A stretch of 64,000 nt of DNA, from assembly GCA_022592435.1 (NCBI GenBank), contig JABYQS010000035.1:186001-250000 (forward strand). The letters run 5' to 3'. Under the pieces are notes generated by a model, which worked only from the letters and a program-made list of their open reading frames with translations, made no database searches and was not told the origin of the DNA. Positions 10,822 to 21,797 of this stretch are shown here, in pieces. This stretch comes from Cerioporus squamosus. Its lineage: Eukaryota; Basidiomycota; Agaricomycetes; Polyporales; Polyporaceae. How positions within the stretch are numbered: position 1 is the first letter of the stretch; each line of letters begins with the position of its first letter. The position numbers and the translations under genes are program-made.

Positions 10822-13800
10822 TCTCGCCTCCCTTGACCATGCTGGAGAGGACGGTCAAGCATTTGGCCCCGCCGACTCCCTGTTAGATCCTGACATTGCG
10901 TCGCCTGAGCGAGGAGCGTGGAGCGACCGGATCAGTCAAAGTCGACGACCACACGCCGACTCGCCGAGCGAGAGGGGACGTACTGCGTGTTTGTCGAGGA
11001 ACATCGTGACGACATCAAGCGCGACATCCTACGCGTCCCCGTTCGCACGGTGCTGGTGAAACTCCACAAAACGCAGAGCGAACTGCAACCAGTGCAAGAA
11101 CACCGCAGGGGCCCGAAGCTTGGAAGGTGCCTGTGATGACGACGAGGTACCGATGCAAATCATCCATAGACTCCCCGCACTTCGTTGCAACATTGGCGGG
11201 CATTGAAATTCGCGAAGTCGACCTGCTGCTCCCCTAACTGGGCAACATGCCAACGAGAGGCCGGCATATCGGTCTATGTGTACAGCAGTTGTCCAGTCTC
11301 CAGTAGTGCGATCCGAATCGTATCATTGAGGTATAACGTACATTTGTGCTCAAATGGCGAACGTGTCGTCCCTCCCTGATGCCACTAAAGACGCCGTTCT
11401 CCCCATTTTCTGAAACTCGTCTGTCGCACCCTCAGGCTCGAATGATGATGGGACTGAACCGCGCCAGTCAACTTTTGCGCAAACATTTGTACTGATGTAG
11501 CCTAGTGCCGCAAGTTGGAGTGAGGAGAAGCGAAGCTAAGAGATGTTGGTGGTTGGGAGCAAGGACCGTCGCGCTCCAACGCGCTCCGGGCGGACGCGTT
11601 TTGCGCGTCTGGCCATGTGACCGGGCGTCTCGCGGGTCCGAGTGCCACGGAGAGAGTCCGAGTAAGCCAGCACGACTCGGACATTTTTTCCATGAAACAC
11701 TCATAGTCCATCCAGGATCACGGCCAGTACATACCACAGCACAACTTATCGGCTCGCGGATTTTCAATGCAGTGGATGGCTATCCCAAGTTCGGCTCCAT
11801 TGCACGCATACTTACTACGCTGTGGCTAACACCATGACGAGGGCCAGGTCTCCACTTGTGGATTGGTATAGGAACACATAGCTTATGCGGTATACAAAGG
11901 ACTACACACTTCAACCATGCTCCGGTATTCGAGTCACCTCCTGAGCTTGAAAATGTAGGTGTACAATTTATCTCGTTTCTGCCCAACTGACAGAAGCCCT
12001 CAGGCTCGTGACTCCTATCCTAGTTTGTAGTCAAGTAGCGGAAGTTAATCCCGCCAGGAGCTCGGCCCTTTCCCTGATCCCTCCGCACTCCTGGATGCTC
12101 TGCGCGGCCCGCCTCTGTGCACTGCTCGCACACGGCCCGATAAGTATCGGTGACGAGATGGTGTTCCTGTGTCATTCTGCGTAGACGGTATCACGGAGAG
12201 CACTGTTCGATGATGTCAGGTGAATCGGTACTCACGTCTCCGTGCATGAGTTGTCACAGTCATGCTCTCCGGCTTTGTGCATGTCGCTCAGCCTGCAAAT
12301 CGACCGCCGACAATCGAGCTGTCATCTTCGATGAGTCCGAGCACGTCCATCGCCAGCTTGGGGAATATCGTACGTGCTGGCGACCAGTGTTCCGGCGGAA
12401 GCCACAGGCCCACTCCACGTAGCTGACAATGTCGAAGCACATTCTGACGAGCAGCGTTGGACGATGAGGATGGCGGGAGACAAAGTTGAGTACCGACCGT
12501 GTGTCCAAGGCTTGTGCTACTTAACCTTATATATCTCTGTCTCGCATTGCCAAAAGCAGTACTCAACGCATCCCAGGGAAGTCGACCTTGAAAGTATATT
12601 TACTGGCGTTTGTGTCTGACAATGGTCAATGTCCCGTCCAAACCCGGACATCCCCATCTCGAGTCGCTGGACATGCCACGGGAACGGTCACGGAACGATC
12701 GGAATCTGCCCCAGTGCTCCTCCGTCCCAAGAACCATCGGAGCCGACCCGCAGGCATAGGAGATAACGACATGCTTGACCATGGGACTGGCATTCAAAGC
12801 TAGTACATAAGAGACGTCCTTCGATTGCTGTATCTGGCGACCACTGGCAGATCCACCATCTTCTTCGGCCGGTCCGACTTTACTTCGACGTTGCAACGCG
12901 TTCACACGAGTCGGGGGCACTACAAGTCGCACCAGCGTGTCGGAGTGAGGTTCGTTCTCTGGGGTACCCGCGGGAATAGGCGAAGCTGTATTTGAAAGTG
13001 CTTCCTGCGCGCTGACGGCACTGGAGCTACATAGGATATGAAAAGACTTGAGTGACTTGGTCGTCGAACGAAGAGCCAGGAGGCACGGGGGACTGCAGAC
13101 CTGACCGTCTCTCTCTTCTCATCTACCGCGTACTACTACTTGACTTCATACTTGTCAATATGGTGGCCGAGTTGCACTGGCAGTGAGTCGTACAGGGCAA
13201 TTACATACAGTCTGCTCTTCAAGGCGAGGTACATCTCCGTCATATTGTGTCCGGATCCCAATGCGTAAGGGAATTCACGCCGCTCAACGTTTCAAAAGGC
13301 ACGTCTTGCGGTGTCAGAGCCTACGAGTATGGTTAACATTCTGCCATGTACTTTGCACCAGCTGAAGCTTCTCCATCCATCACTCTGGCATGCGTTCAGC
13401 ACATCTGTCCGATTCACCGCTTCAACCAATAGCGGGTCCTCAACTCGACACAGTGTAGTACTTCGTCCTAGGTATGCCGGCATTGCGACAGGCCAAGTCG
13501 CTCGTCGGTGCGATGTGGGGCTTCTTGGTGGGCCATTTCTCTTCCGAAATAGCACCGGCCCAGGCATGGATGATCAGAGGTGGCTAGGCTCACAGTCTGC
13601 GTCGAGCTTGAACGTTGATGCTCGCTAATCACTGGGGCGCCTCTCGCGCAGCGTTATGTACTGCTGCAAGGAACACAGAGATTCAACAATCAAGCGGTCG
13701 TGCTGTACTCTACATGCGCCATAATAGCTGCTCACCTCAGTGAAGTATGAGGGAGTACGACCGAGCGTACGGTTGCTCGTTATTCACTCCTGCGCTTTGC

Positions 13801-14732
13801 CCTCGATGGCATACCCGCGCCACACTTCCGAGTCGAGTCCGAGGTCGGAGACAGCAAGTGCTGTTGTTAGGAAGCTGTCGGATTTAAAAGTTGCGTCGAG
13901 AGACGTCCGCTCCCACGTTAAGTTGCTCGCTCACGATTCGGAGGAACATCAGAGCAGAAAGATGGCTGAGAGCTAGAAGGCTAGCCTAAGGCAAGCTCGT
14001 GAACCTGCCTCCCGGGCGCCAGCACTGGCGGAAGTCACTGAGACTTGGGCAGGTATGCAGGTCCCAGGAGGCTTATCCCTCAATAGATGGGTCGCGTATA
14101 TCTAGCCTGGGCCTCCGCCTGCAAAATTTATCAGGCTACGCATGGGTGTCGGTTTCACTGGCTTTGAAGTACTTACCGATGTCAACTCGTTTTCATGAGC
14201 AGCCAAGGTACTCCTATCGTTTGTAGTTCACGGCTATGGACACATACAGGCTAACAAAGCTGGTAGATAGGACATTCCGGAGGAGCCTGTCGAGGAGGCG
14301 AGGTTAAGAGTCGTGATCAAGCGCGCCAGCGCCAATGAGAGACAAGGAGTACCAGGGAGTACCACACCAGTAACGGCCATGATCTACACTCTTTCCTCCG
14401 CACCACCACCACTGTTCACTTTCAGACCTTGCTGATGGCCTTCTTGACGTCGCGGACAACTAGCAGACAACGCACGACGCCTTTCCTTGCTCTATCATCG
14501 TCCGGAAGCAAGTCCGCGTCTTCGTCCATGACTCAGCGCCCGTCGGCTTCCCGCGCAGTGATATGTGCCCGTTGCAACGTGGTCCGTGCGCGGGTCCTGC
14601 CTACTGTGCCCCAGGCTCGCAGGTTCCCTAACTCTCCCGGTGAACTCCCTAGAGCGGCTTCTTCGTGGACCTGTGACTCTTCTCCGACTGTCATCTTCGA
14701 TAAGCCCCGTTTGACTCCTCTATCAAGCAACT

Positions 14733-17700
14733 ATGGGCGGATGCTGCGGCGAGTGCGCAAGCGAGGATGCACAGAGCGTGCTGTCTACCATCTCTTCCGT
14801 GAACATACCAGCAGTCGAGCCAGCTGGAGAGCCGGGTTGTTGTGTGGGATCCACCTGTGGGTGCGACGGTGAGTGAACCACTGCTCTGATCCGCTTCCTG
14901 CTAATGCTAGGTCGTTCAGATGGATGTCTTGACGAGCTCGCGCGCGTCATCTGTGCTGACGATGAAATGCATCTCCACGACCAGCAAAAGGCAGACGGTG
15001 GAAGCGTGAAGGCGGACACATGCGGCGAAAGGAGCACTAACGATAGTGAGTGTTACGCACTTTGTGCTGCCCGCCCATATTCACCCGTCCGTAGCCACGG
15101 CCTCTGACTGCACGTGTTGCCCGAGCGATGCAGGCAATGAACAGAAGACCACAACTTCCCGTCCATCGACTCCCGCTAGTACGTGCGAGGACGGCGGGCT
15201 CCGCAAGCGCCCAGTCACCAAGGCTTCCCCTGCTCCTCCCACATACCCCAAGGAGGCATGCGGGGAACACCGTACGCTCGCTCGGGGCCGCTACAACGAC
15301 ACCCTCACCGCCTTTGGATGCGTCTGTAAGGCTCTGCTGGCGCGTGGCCTCAAGTCCTGCTGCACTCCCAATGGCAAAGCCGTCGCGCGTTCCGGCTCAA
15401 GCAAGCGTAGCACGCGAGTCATATTCTCAGGCCGTACCTCTCACGAGAGCTCTCGTGCAGGCTCTGTGCACAGCTGTTGCGGCCAGAGTGACTGTGGTGG
15501 AGGTCCAGCCCTGAGCATCCGCAGCATTCCATACCGCGGTCACGCGGACGCTCGGTCGCTCAAGTCAATCAAGTCGCCCTCTTGCGGTTCTGTGGACTCC
15601 TGCTGCCGTGGGGACTGCTGTGGGGGAGGGTCTTGCAGCGATGGCGCGAGCTCTCACGACGAGAAGAGCGAGCATATCGCCCTCGACATGGTGGAGAAGG
15701 GCGTCGGTGGATCCATGGAGCACGCGGTCCTGGCCGTCAAGGGTATGACCTGCACTGGCTGTGAGAACAAGCTCATCCGCACCTTGCGCGGAATCTCCGC
15801 CATCCGCAACGCCAAGACAAGCTTAGTTCTTTGTCGCGCCGAGTTCGACTTCGACAACGCTGCCACGGACGTCGCCGCCCTCGTACAGCTCATCGAGAAG
15901 CGTTCCGGCTTCTCCGCCGAGGTCATCAAGGCTGGATCCATACGCGACATCCTCCTTACTGTCCCTGGCCCTCTGCATGACAAGTTGATCAATATGCCTC
16001 GACCACTTGGCGTTGAAGCAATAGCACGTTCTGGCAAGGACAACATATTGATCATATACGACCCTAACGTCATTGGTCCACGCAAGGTCCTTGAACAGTA
16101 CGAGTCGTTCTCGCCTGTGCTTGCAGCGGAGCCGCCGGACCCGGCGATAATGGCTGGAGCGAAGCATATTCGGAGCCTCACAATCCGCGCCGCGCTGTCT
16201 GCTGCGCTCACGATTCCTGTTCTTGTCATGACCTGGGCACCACTTCCTCCTCACCCACATGCATATGCGATCGCTTCTCTTGTGCTTGCTACCATCGTCC
16301 AGGTTGCAATCACAGGTCCCTTCTACGTCAGCTCGTTCAAGAGCCTGGTGTTCTCTCGGTTGGTCGAGACCGAGTTGCTCATCGTATTGAGTACCACGGC
16401 TGCATACGTGTATTCCGTCGTCGCGTTCGCCTTCGACATGCTCGGGCGCCCACTCGTGTCCGGCGAGTTCTTCGAGACCAGCACACTGCTCGTCACGTTG
16501 ATCATGCTCGGGCAGGTCATCAGCGCCATCGCTCGCCAGCGCGCAATCGAGGCCATTTCCATTCGGTCGCTCCAAGAACGCACGGCGTGCATTGTCTTCC
16601 CCGACGGCACGGAGAATGTTGTCGACGTCCGTCTCCTGCAGTATGAAGACACGTTCAAGGTTCTGCCCGACTCCTCCATCATCACCGACGGAGAAGTCAC
16701 TTCCGGAGCGAGCAGTGTCGATGAGTCCATGATGACTGGCGAGTCGCGCCCCGTCGAGAAGGGACCCGGGAGCGCCGTGATTGCGGGTACACTGAACGGG
16801 CCAAGCACCCTTCTCGTGAAGGTGACGCGTCTTCCTGGGGACAACACGATCAGCGATATTGCACGCATGGTCGACGATGCGCGATTCTCCCGCGCACACG
16901 TGCAGGAGGCTGTCGACTGGATCTGCGGGTGGTTCGTCCCAGTGGTCTTGGCGCTCGCGCTGATCACGTTCGCCGTCTGGATGGCCGTTGGTGTCGCCGT
17001 GCGCCACCAGTCGAAGGGCGAGGCAGCTGTCACCGCGCTCACCTACGCGATCTCGGTCCTCGCCATCTCGTGCCCGTGCGCCATTGGGTTGGCAGTGCCG
17101 ATGGTCATCTTGATTGCAGGCGGCGTCGGTGCGAAGCTGGGTCTCGTGTTCAAGGCGGCCACGACTATCGAGCAGGCACGCAAGGTCACTCACGTCGTAC
17201 TTGACAAGACCGGGACTGTCACCCAAGGCAAGCTTGCGGTGGTCCACCGCTTCGTGGATGACACGCCCGAGTTTGACGGAAAGGCCGTCGTCGCGGAGCT
17301 CATCGCCAGCAGTCGCCACCCCGTGTCTCGAGCAGTGGCTGCTGATCTTGCACGAACCGCTGCCAGCCGTGGCTCGGTGGAGAACATCGAGATGGTCACT
17401 GGCAAAGGCGTGCAAGGCACCCTCCTCGGTCAGTCCATTCGTGGCGGAAGTGCCCAGTGGCTCGGACTCGAAGCCCACGCTGTCGTCCAGCCGTTCTTGG
17501 CGCAAGGTCTCACGACGTTCTGCGTTGTTCACGGCGATCGTCTTATCGCGGCGTTCGGGCTCTCCGACACTCTTCGCCCAGAAGCACTCGAGGTCATCCG
17601 CACCCTGACCGCGCGAGTCATCCGTGTGTCCATCCTTAGCGGAGATCATCCCAACGCGGTGTTCACTGCAGCCGCCGCGCTCGGCATACCCGCGGAACGC

Positions 17701-18132
17701 GTCCGCGCGGGGTGTCTTCCCGCGGACAAGCAGGCGTACATAAAGGAGCTCACCGCGCAGGGGGACACCGTTCTCTTCTGCGGCGACGGGACGAACGACG
17801 CCGTCGCGCTCGCGCAGGCCGCCATCGGAGTTCACCTGCACACTGGGGAAGGCGCCGGGGTCGCGGCATCCACCGCGGCTGACGTTGTGCTGACGCACCC
17901 GTCGCTCACGGGCATCCTGACCCTGCTTGAGCTCTCGGACGCCGTGGCGAGGCGGATCGCACTCAACTTTGCGTGGTCGTTCGTGTATAATCTCGTCGCG
18001 ATTTTGCTGGCGGCGGGCGCGTTCGTGCACGTGCGCGTCGCGCCTGCGTATGCGGGGCTCGGCGAGATCGTCAGTGTGCTGCCGGTCGTCCTTGTGGCTT
18101 TGCAGCTCAAGTGGTTCAAACCTTCTCTCTGA
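14733..18132 (+). CDS. Copper-type P1B ATPase with cysteine-rich N-terminus
   Basis: Three exons (14733-14868, 14911-15045, 15095-18132) close in frame to 1102 residues. One HMA domain carries GMTCTGC near residue 308. The actuator motif TGES is near 637, the ion-path motif CPC near 749, the phosphorylation motif DKTGT near 793, SRHP marks the nucleotide domain, and GDGTND is near 986. The membrane segments alternate with these as expected for eight helices. CPC with MxCxxC points to Cu(I) transport across the plasma or Golgi membrane. About 300 residues precede the HMA and contain repeated Cys clusters (GGCCGEC, SCCGQSDC, SCCRGDCCGGGSC) that look metallothionein-like. The first two exons are inferred from splice sites and Cys content. 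Cd or Ag are other possible substrates. Confidence 0.93.
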
Positions 18133-18457
18133 TAGATGGGTTGTGTATCTATGCGTTTCCCTGATCTTTCCCGAGGCTCTCTGTTAGATGGTGGTTGGCA
18201 TCTGTATGTTCGCTTGGTCGGTGTAGAGTGTTGCTGTCTTATGTATGATTTCTTGTATGAACACAGTTATGATTGAACGAGCGGGTATTTGCGGTCAAGG
18301 ATATACGAAAAAAGTGGACGGCGAATACCGCCGGGGTAACAACGACAAGAAGAAGATCTTTGCAGGCAGCGACTCGTGAACACCAAAACATACCACGAAC
18401 GATTCAGTCAAAATCCGTGCACGAGCCTGAAATCCACGTCCTTCGCTGCGCTGTGAG
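18133..18457. other. Convergent 3' spacer
   Basis: Between the ATPase and the small minus-strand gene. T-rich just behind the ATPase stop. No gene seen. Confidence 0.5.
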
Positions 18458-18978
18458 TCACCGAGGCGATGCTGCGTGCATCTCGTCGATGTGGACATGG
18501 GCGAAAGAGTCGAGAAATACTGGGCTCTCGGGCGAGGAGGGCGAGTACTCCTGCATGTAGTCCTCCTCGGAAGGGAAGTCGTACGGCTCAATGCGCAAGG
18601 CGTCTGCACATACCCCTGAAGACATCAAAAAGTCAGCCTCCGTCTGCACTCGAGAAAGCATGGGTACTGACTGAAGAGGCGAGACGCCGCGCGCTTGGCC
18701 TGCTTATGCAGTGGGGTACGAGGCGGGTAGAACACCCGGATGTCGTCGTCCTCGCAGAAGGTCACGCTCTTCCTGCGTGGCCGGGACCCGCTAGGGTCGT
18801 TCGGCGGGAGGCTGGACGAGGATGTGCTTGCGCTCACGATCGATGCGCAAGACTCTACGAGCACGGAGTTGGGCAGGAAGTATGGCTGTCGTGGGCTCGT
18901 GTTGGCAACCGAGTCTGCATCGGAGGAGGATGTCGAGGAGACGGAGCCGCGCTTCAGACAGCTCTTGGGGTAGCTCAT
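18458..18978 (-). CDS. Small hypothetical protein with a PP1-docking-like motif
   Basis: Two exons (18978-18672 and 18615-18458) split by a 56-nt intron give 154 residues. The protein is Ser-rich and starts MSYPKSCLKRG. Its most conserved-looking segment, near residues 65-85, is RRKSVTFCEDDDIRVFYPPR. KSVTF fits the RVxF pattern used by regulators of protein phosphatase 1, and the acidic block behind it is common in such regulators. The C-terminal part is acidic (PSEEDYMQEYSP). This is a motif-level guess only, because RVxF matches arise by chance. The first Met could also be further upstream, in an extended Ser-rich leader to 19152. Confidence 0.6.
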
Positions 18979-19701
18979 GATGACAGAGGTGAAGGTGTTG
19001 GTGATAAGAGGGGTGGTAGAGGACGAATATGAAGAGGCAGAATGAGAGGGCAGAGCCAGCCTCAGCGGCGAAGTAAAGCTTAATGACGGGAGTGGTGAGG
19101 AGGGTGATCGTCGACGGACCAGACCATTGTACTTATACGACGCTGCGCACATCCGAGATTGCTCGTCGCGGATGTGGCGCTCTTCGTATCGGGCCTGCGA
19201 GGTTCCTACTCACCGATCGCGGGATCGAGGACAGGGTGCTGCAATACCCAGATCCTCAGCGGGTTGGTGCCTGCGGGTATACCAGAGTCCGTGCTGCAAG
19301 AGGCGTCGGGAGCGAGAGGATCTGTGGATGCGGATGTAGCGGATGTGATCGGACCCTTTTCGCTGCTTCGTGCTATTAGGGCTGTCATCCTGGCTTATCC
19401 TAGAAGTATGCAGAGCACTGAAGACACCGCCTCGAATGAATTCACCTGCGGAAGCCATTGCGATCCGAGCTGGGCAGCATGGGTGCTAGGAAGGACATCG
19501 TGGTCCACTTTTGAACCAGACGGCGCCGAACTCCGCTGTGCTGCGTGACGGCGCTTGGCTGGACCCACAACTTCTTGTTTCGACCCACAACCACCTGGCC
19601 ATCTGCCCGATCGTTCCTGGAACTGGGTCTCCCCGGCGGATGCAAACTCTCGCCTCGAGCTACTTGTGATACATACCTCCATTCTTGCTTATGATGTCAG
19701 C
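18979..19701. other. Intergenic region, divergent promoters
   Basis: Separates the divergent small-protein gene and the GTPase gene. No coding or RNA signal supported. Confidence 0.45.
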
Positions 19702-20927
19702 ATGATGTCTCTATACTACGCAACTTCTACCACGAGCAAAGCCGTCGCGCTGCCTGCTGCCAGTGCGCGTGGCATTTCCCGAGCATTCCGCTCCAGCACA
19801 CGCCGATGCATGTCCTCCAAACTTCCGAGCAAAGTCTTCGTGGATGCCCAGTCGGCGGAGTTCCTCGCCGCGGCCTCCACCGCTACCTCAATCCCGAACC
19901 TGCATGGCCGACCCGAGGTCAGTTCACTTCTCTCGCTTAGTGATGACGCGTGGACGTATCTGGCAACTAACAGCTGCTTGTAGGTCATCGTTACCGGTAC
20001 GCTTCTGCGCGTTTTCAATGTGGAAGCTTGGTGACGTGTCCGCTAAATTTTAGGGCGTGCCAACGTCGGTAAATCCACACTCTTGAACGCCGTCTTAGGT
20101 CGGCGCAACCTGCTCCATACGAGCAAGACCCCAGTACGTGTCACTTGCTCCCCCGCCCCACTTAGAGAAGCTCACACTGTCGGTCTGCTGCAGGGACGGA
20201 CGCAGACTCTGAACTTCTACCGAGTGGGGCCACCTCCAGGCCACCTTGTCCTCGTCGACGCCCCAGGATACGGCGCACGTGGCCGCCCGGAATGGGGCAG
20301 GCTCTTCGACCACTACGTGCAGACCCGCAAAGAGTGCGTCCCCCAATTTCCTCGAGCGTCGAGACCTACGCACGACGGGCATGCCCCGAAAGCGGCGGCA
20401 TCGAAAAAGCGACTTGGGAAGTTACTTGCGCGGCCACAGTGCACGTCGGGAAGGTCACATGTCCCCTTTTTACCGGCGACACGCATTCAAGGGTGTTGCA
20501 GACGACTAGAAATGCGATTGGCTTCTCTTTTTTCGGGGGCTGTCCGTCGTAATGACGAAGCTACAACGGAGAACTGATGTGTCGCAGGCTCCGCAGGGTA
20601 TTCATCCTATTCAGCGCAAAGCACGGACTCAACGAGGTCGACCGGATGATGCTCCGCTCCCTCGACGAGCAGTGTCAGACCTCGGGCGGGCTCCAATGGA
20701 CCCTGCAGGCGATCATCACGAAGGCCGACTCTCTGCGGACGGGGGAGCTCGCGAAAGCTGTGAAGGACATCCAGAAGGATATTTTCGAGACAGCACCGAC
20801 GTGTCTGCCCCCTATTCTCACAGCAGCGCACGAGCAGCCGCATTTTGGGGTCGATACCGTCAGGCAGAGCATATCGGAGGCGTGTGGGCTGGGCAAAGCG
20901 GAGACGAAGGTGTATCGTCCACCGTGA
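19702..20927 (+). CDS. EngB/YihA-type GTPase, probably mitochondrial
   Basis: Five exons (19702-19917, 19984-19996, 20054-20133, 20194-20333, 20588-20927) close in frame to 262 residues. G1 is GRANVGKST at about 77-85. A TPGRTQTLNF switch region follows, G3 is DAPGYG, G4 is TKAD, and a late TAA may serve as G5. These order and sequence features are those of the TrmE-Era-EngA-EngB-Septin-like translational GTPases. EngB acts in assembly of the large ribosomal subunit in bacteria. The N-terminus is rich in Arg, Ser and Ala and lacks acids (RGISRAFRSSTRR), as in mitochondrial presequences, so a role in mitoribosome assembly is inferred. A 13-nt exon and a 254-nt last intron are unusual, but both keep the frame. 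Confidence 0.88.
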
Positions 20928-21797
20928 CAGGCGTCCGCTGGTCGGTTCTAGCGGACCGGGGCTGTTGTTTTGGTGGGTGACCGTGTGGAGGTAATGTACA
21001 GATGGCAATCTGATATTTTTCTTCAGCTTCATTGGGCCGTTTCATGTCCTCGTCATCTAGCATCTATTGCCTTGACGTTCAGAGACTTACATGTCCAGTC
21101 TGGTCGCGGGGTAGGCAGGAAGAAAACTTTCTTCTCCTTAATGACGGATCACAACTCGCTGTGTACGAGCATACCACTCGTGGGACTTAGGCCCGAGGCG
21201 ATGCTCGTCGGACACAACGACTGAGCTCCTCGCAGGGGTTGCACTCTGAGGATAGACTGCGTGGTGGTTGCGGCTGCCGAGGGCAGACTCGGTCTCGATG
21301 ACACATGCGGTCTCGGTAGCGCGGTCTAACTGCCCAAGGGCGGAGAGTAAGGACTGTGATTGTGTGCGGCGAATTGGGGCGAGACCGTCGACGTTTACGC
21401 CCGAGGTTGGAACGACCATGGAGGCGAGCACGCTCAGTATGAGGAGGATGGCCGCCTCAGCGTGCATTATCAAGGTATGGTCCATCCCTTCGCAGTTTGC
21501 AACCAAGTACTAGTAGAAGTACTTACTGACAGGAACCTGGATCCAGCGGCCGCATACTAGTAACTATTTTACTTATTCACTTGCAGTCACGTAAAGGATT
21601 ACGTAAGAATGCTGCTTATGCTGCTGACGCAAGCGCAGTGTCGCATCTTGACCCTGACGCTCACGGTGGCTGCTGCAGTTACCGCAGGTCAGATCTCCTC
21701 CTGCTCTTCTGTATTGCTATTTAACCTGCTTTGACTGCGTGCTGCGGCTCTCGTTTGCTCTGCTCACGCCCGCCGTACTGAGTCTGCTCGTCATCGG
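20928..21797. other. Intergenic region
   Basis: Nothing supported between the GTPase stop and the makorin-like start. Weak open frames on the minus strand (21138-21506) show no family resemblance. Confidence 0.4.

Larger units (their letters stand above)
9935..14732. other. Long region without recognisable genes
   Basis: About 4.8 kb. It holds the TATA element of the monooxygenase, a 19-base G run at 10803-10821 and, at its right end, the 5' region of the ATPase gene. Open frames up to 147 codons exist but resemble no family, overlap on both strands and lack a coherent exon series. No LTR, terminal repeat or RNA gene was seen. Confidence 0.45.

Noticed and set aside
11029..13628. Several 60-110-codon frames between 11 and 13.6 kb
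   Set aside because: They overlap on both strands, match no family pattern and cannot be linked by convincing splice sites.
15823..18030. 735-codon open frame on the minus strand
   Set aside because: It is the exact antisense of the P1B ATPase, whose motifs are unambiguous. The frame results from codon bias.
7595..18132. Secondary-metabolite gene cluster
   Set aside because: A monooxygenase and a transporter ATPase lie near a velvet gene, but there is no synthase, terpene cyclase or other backbone gene, and the ATPase is a metal pump.
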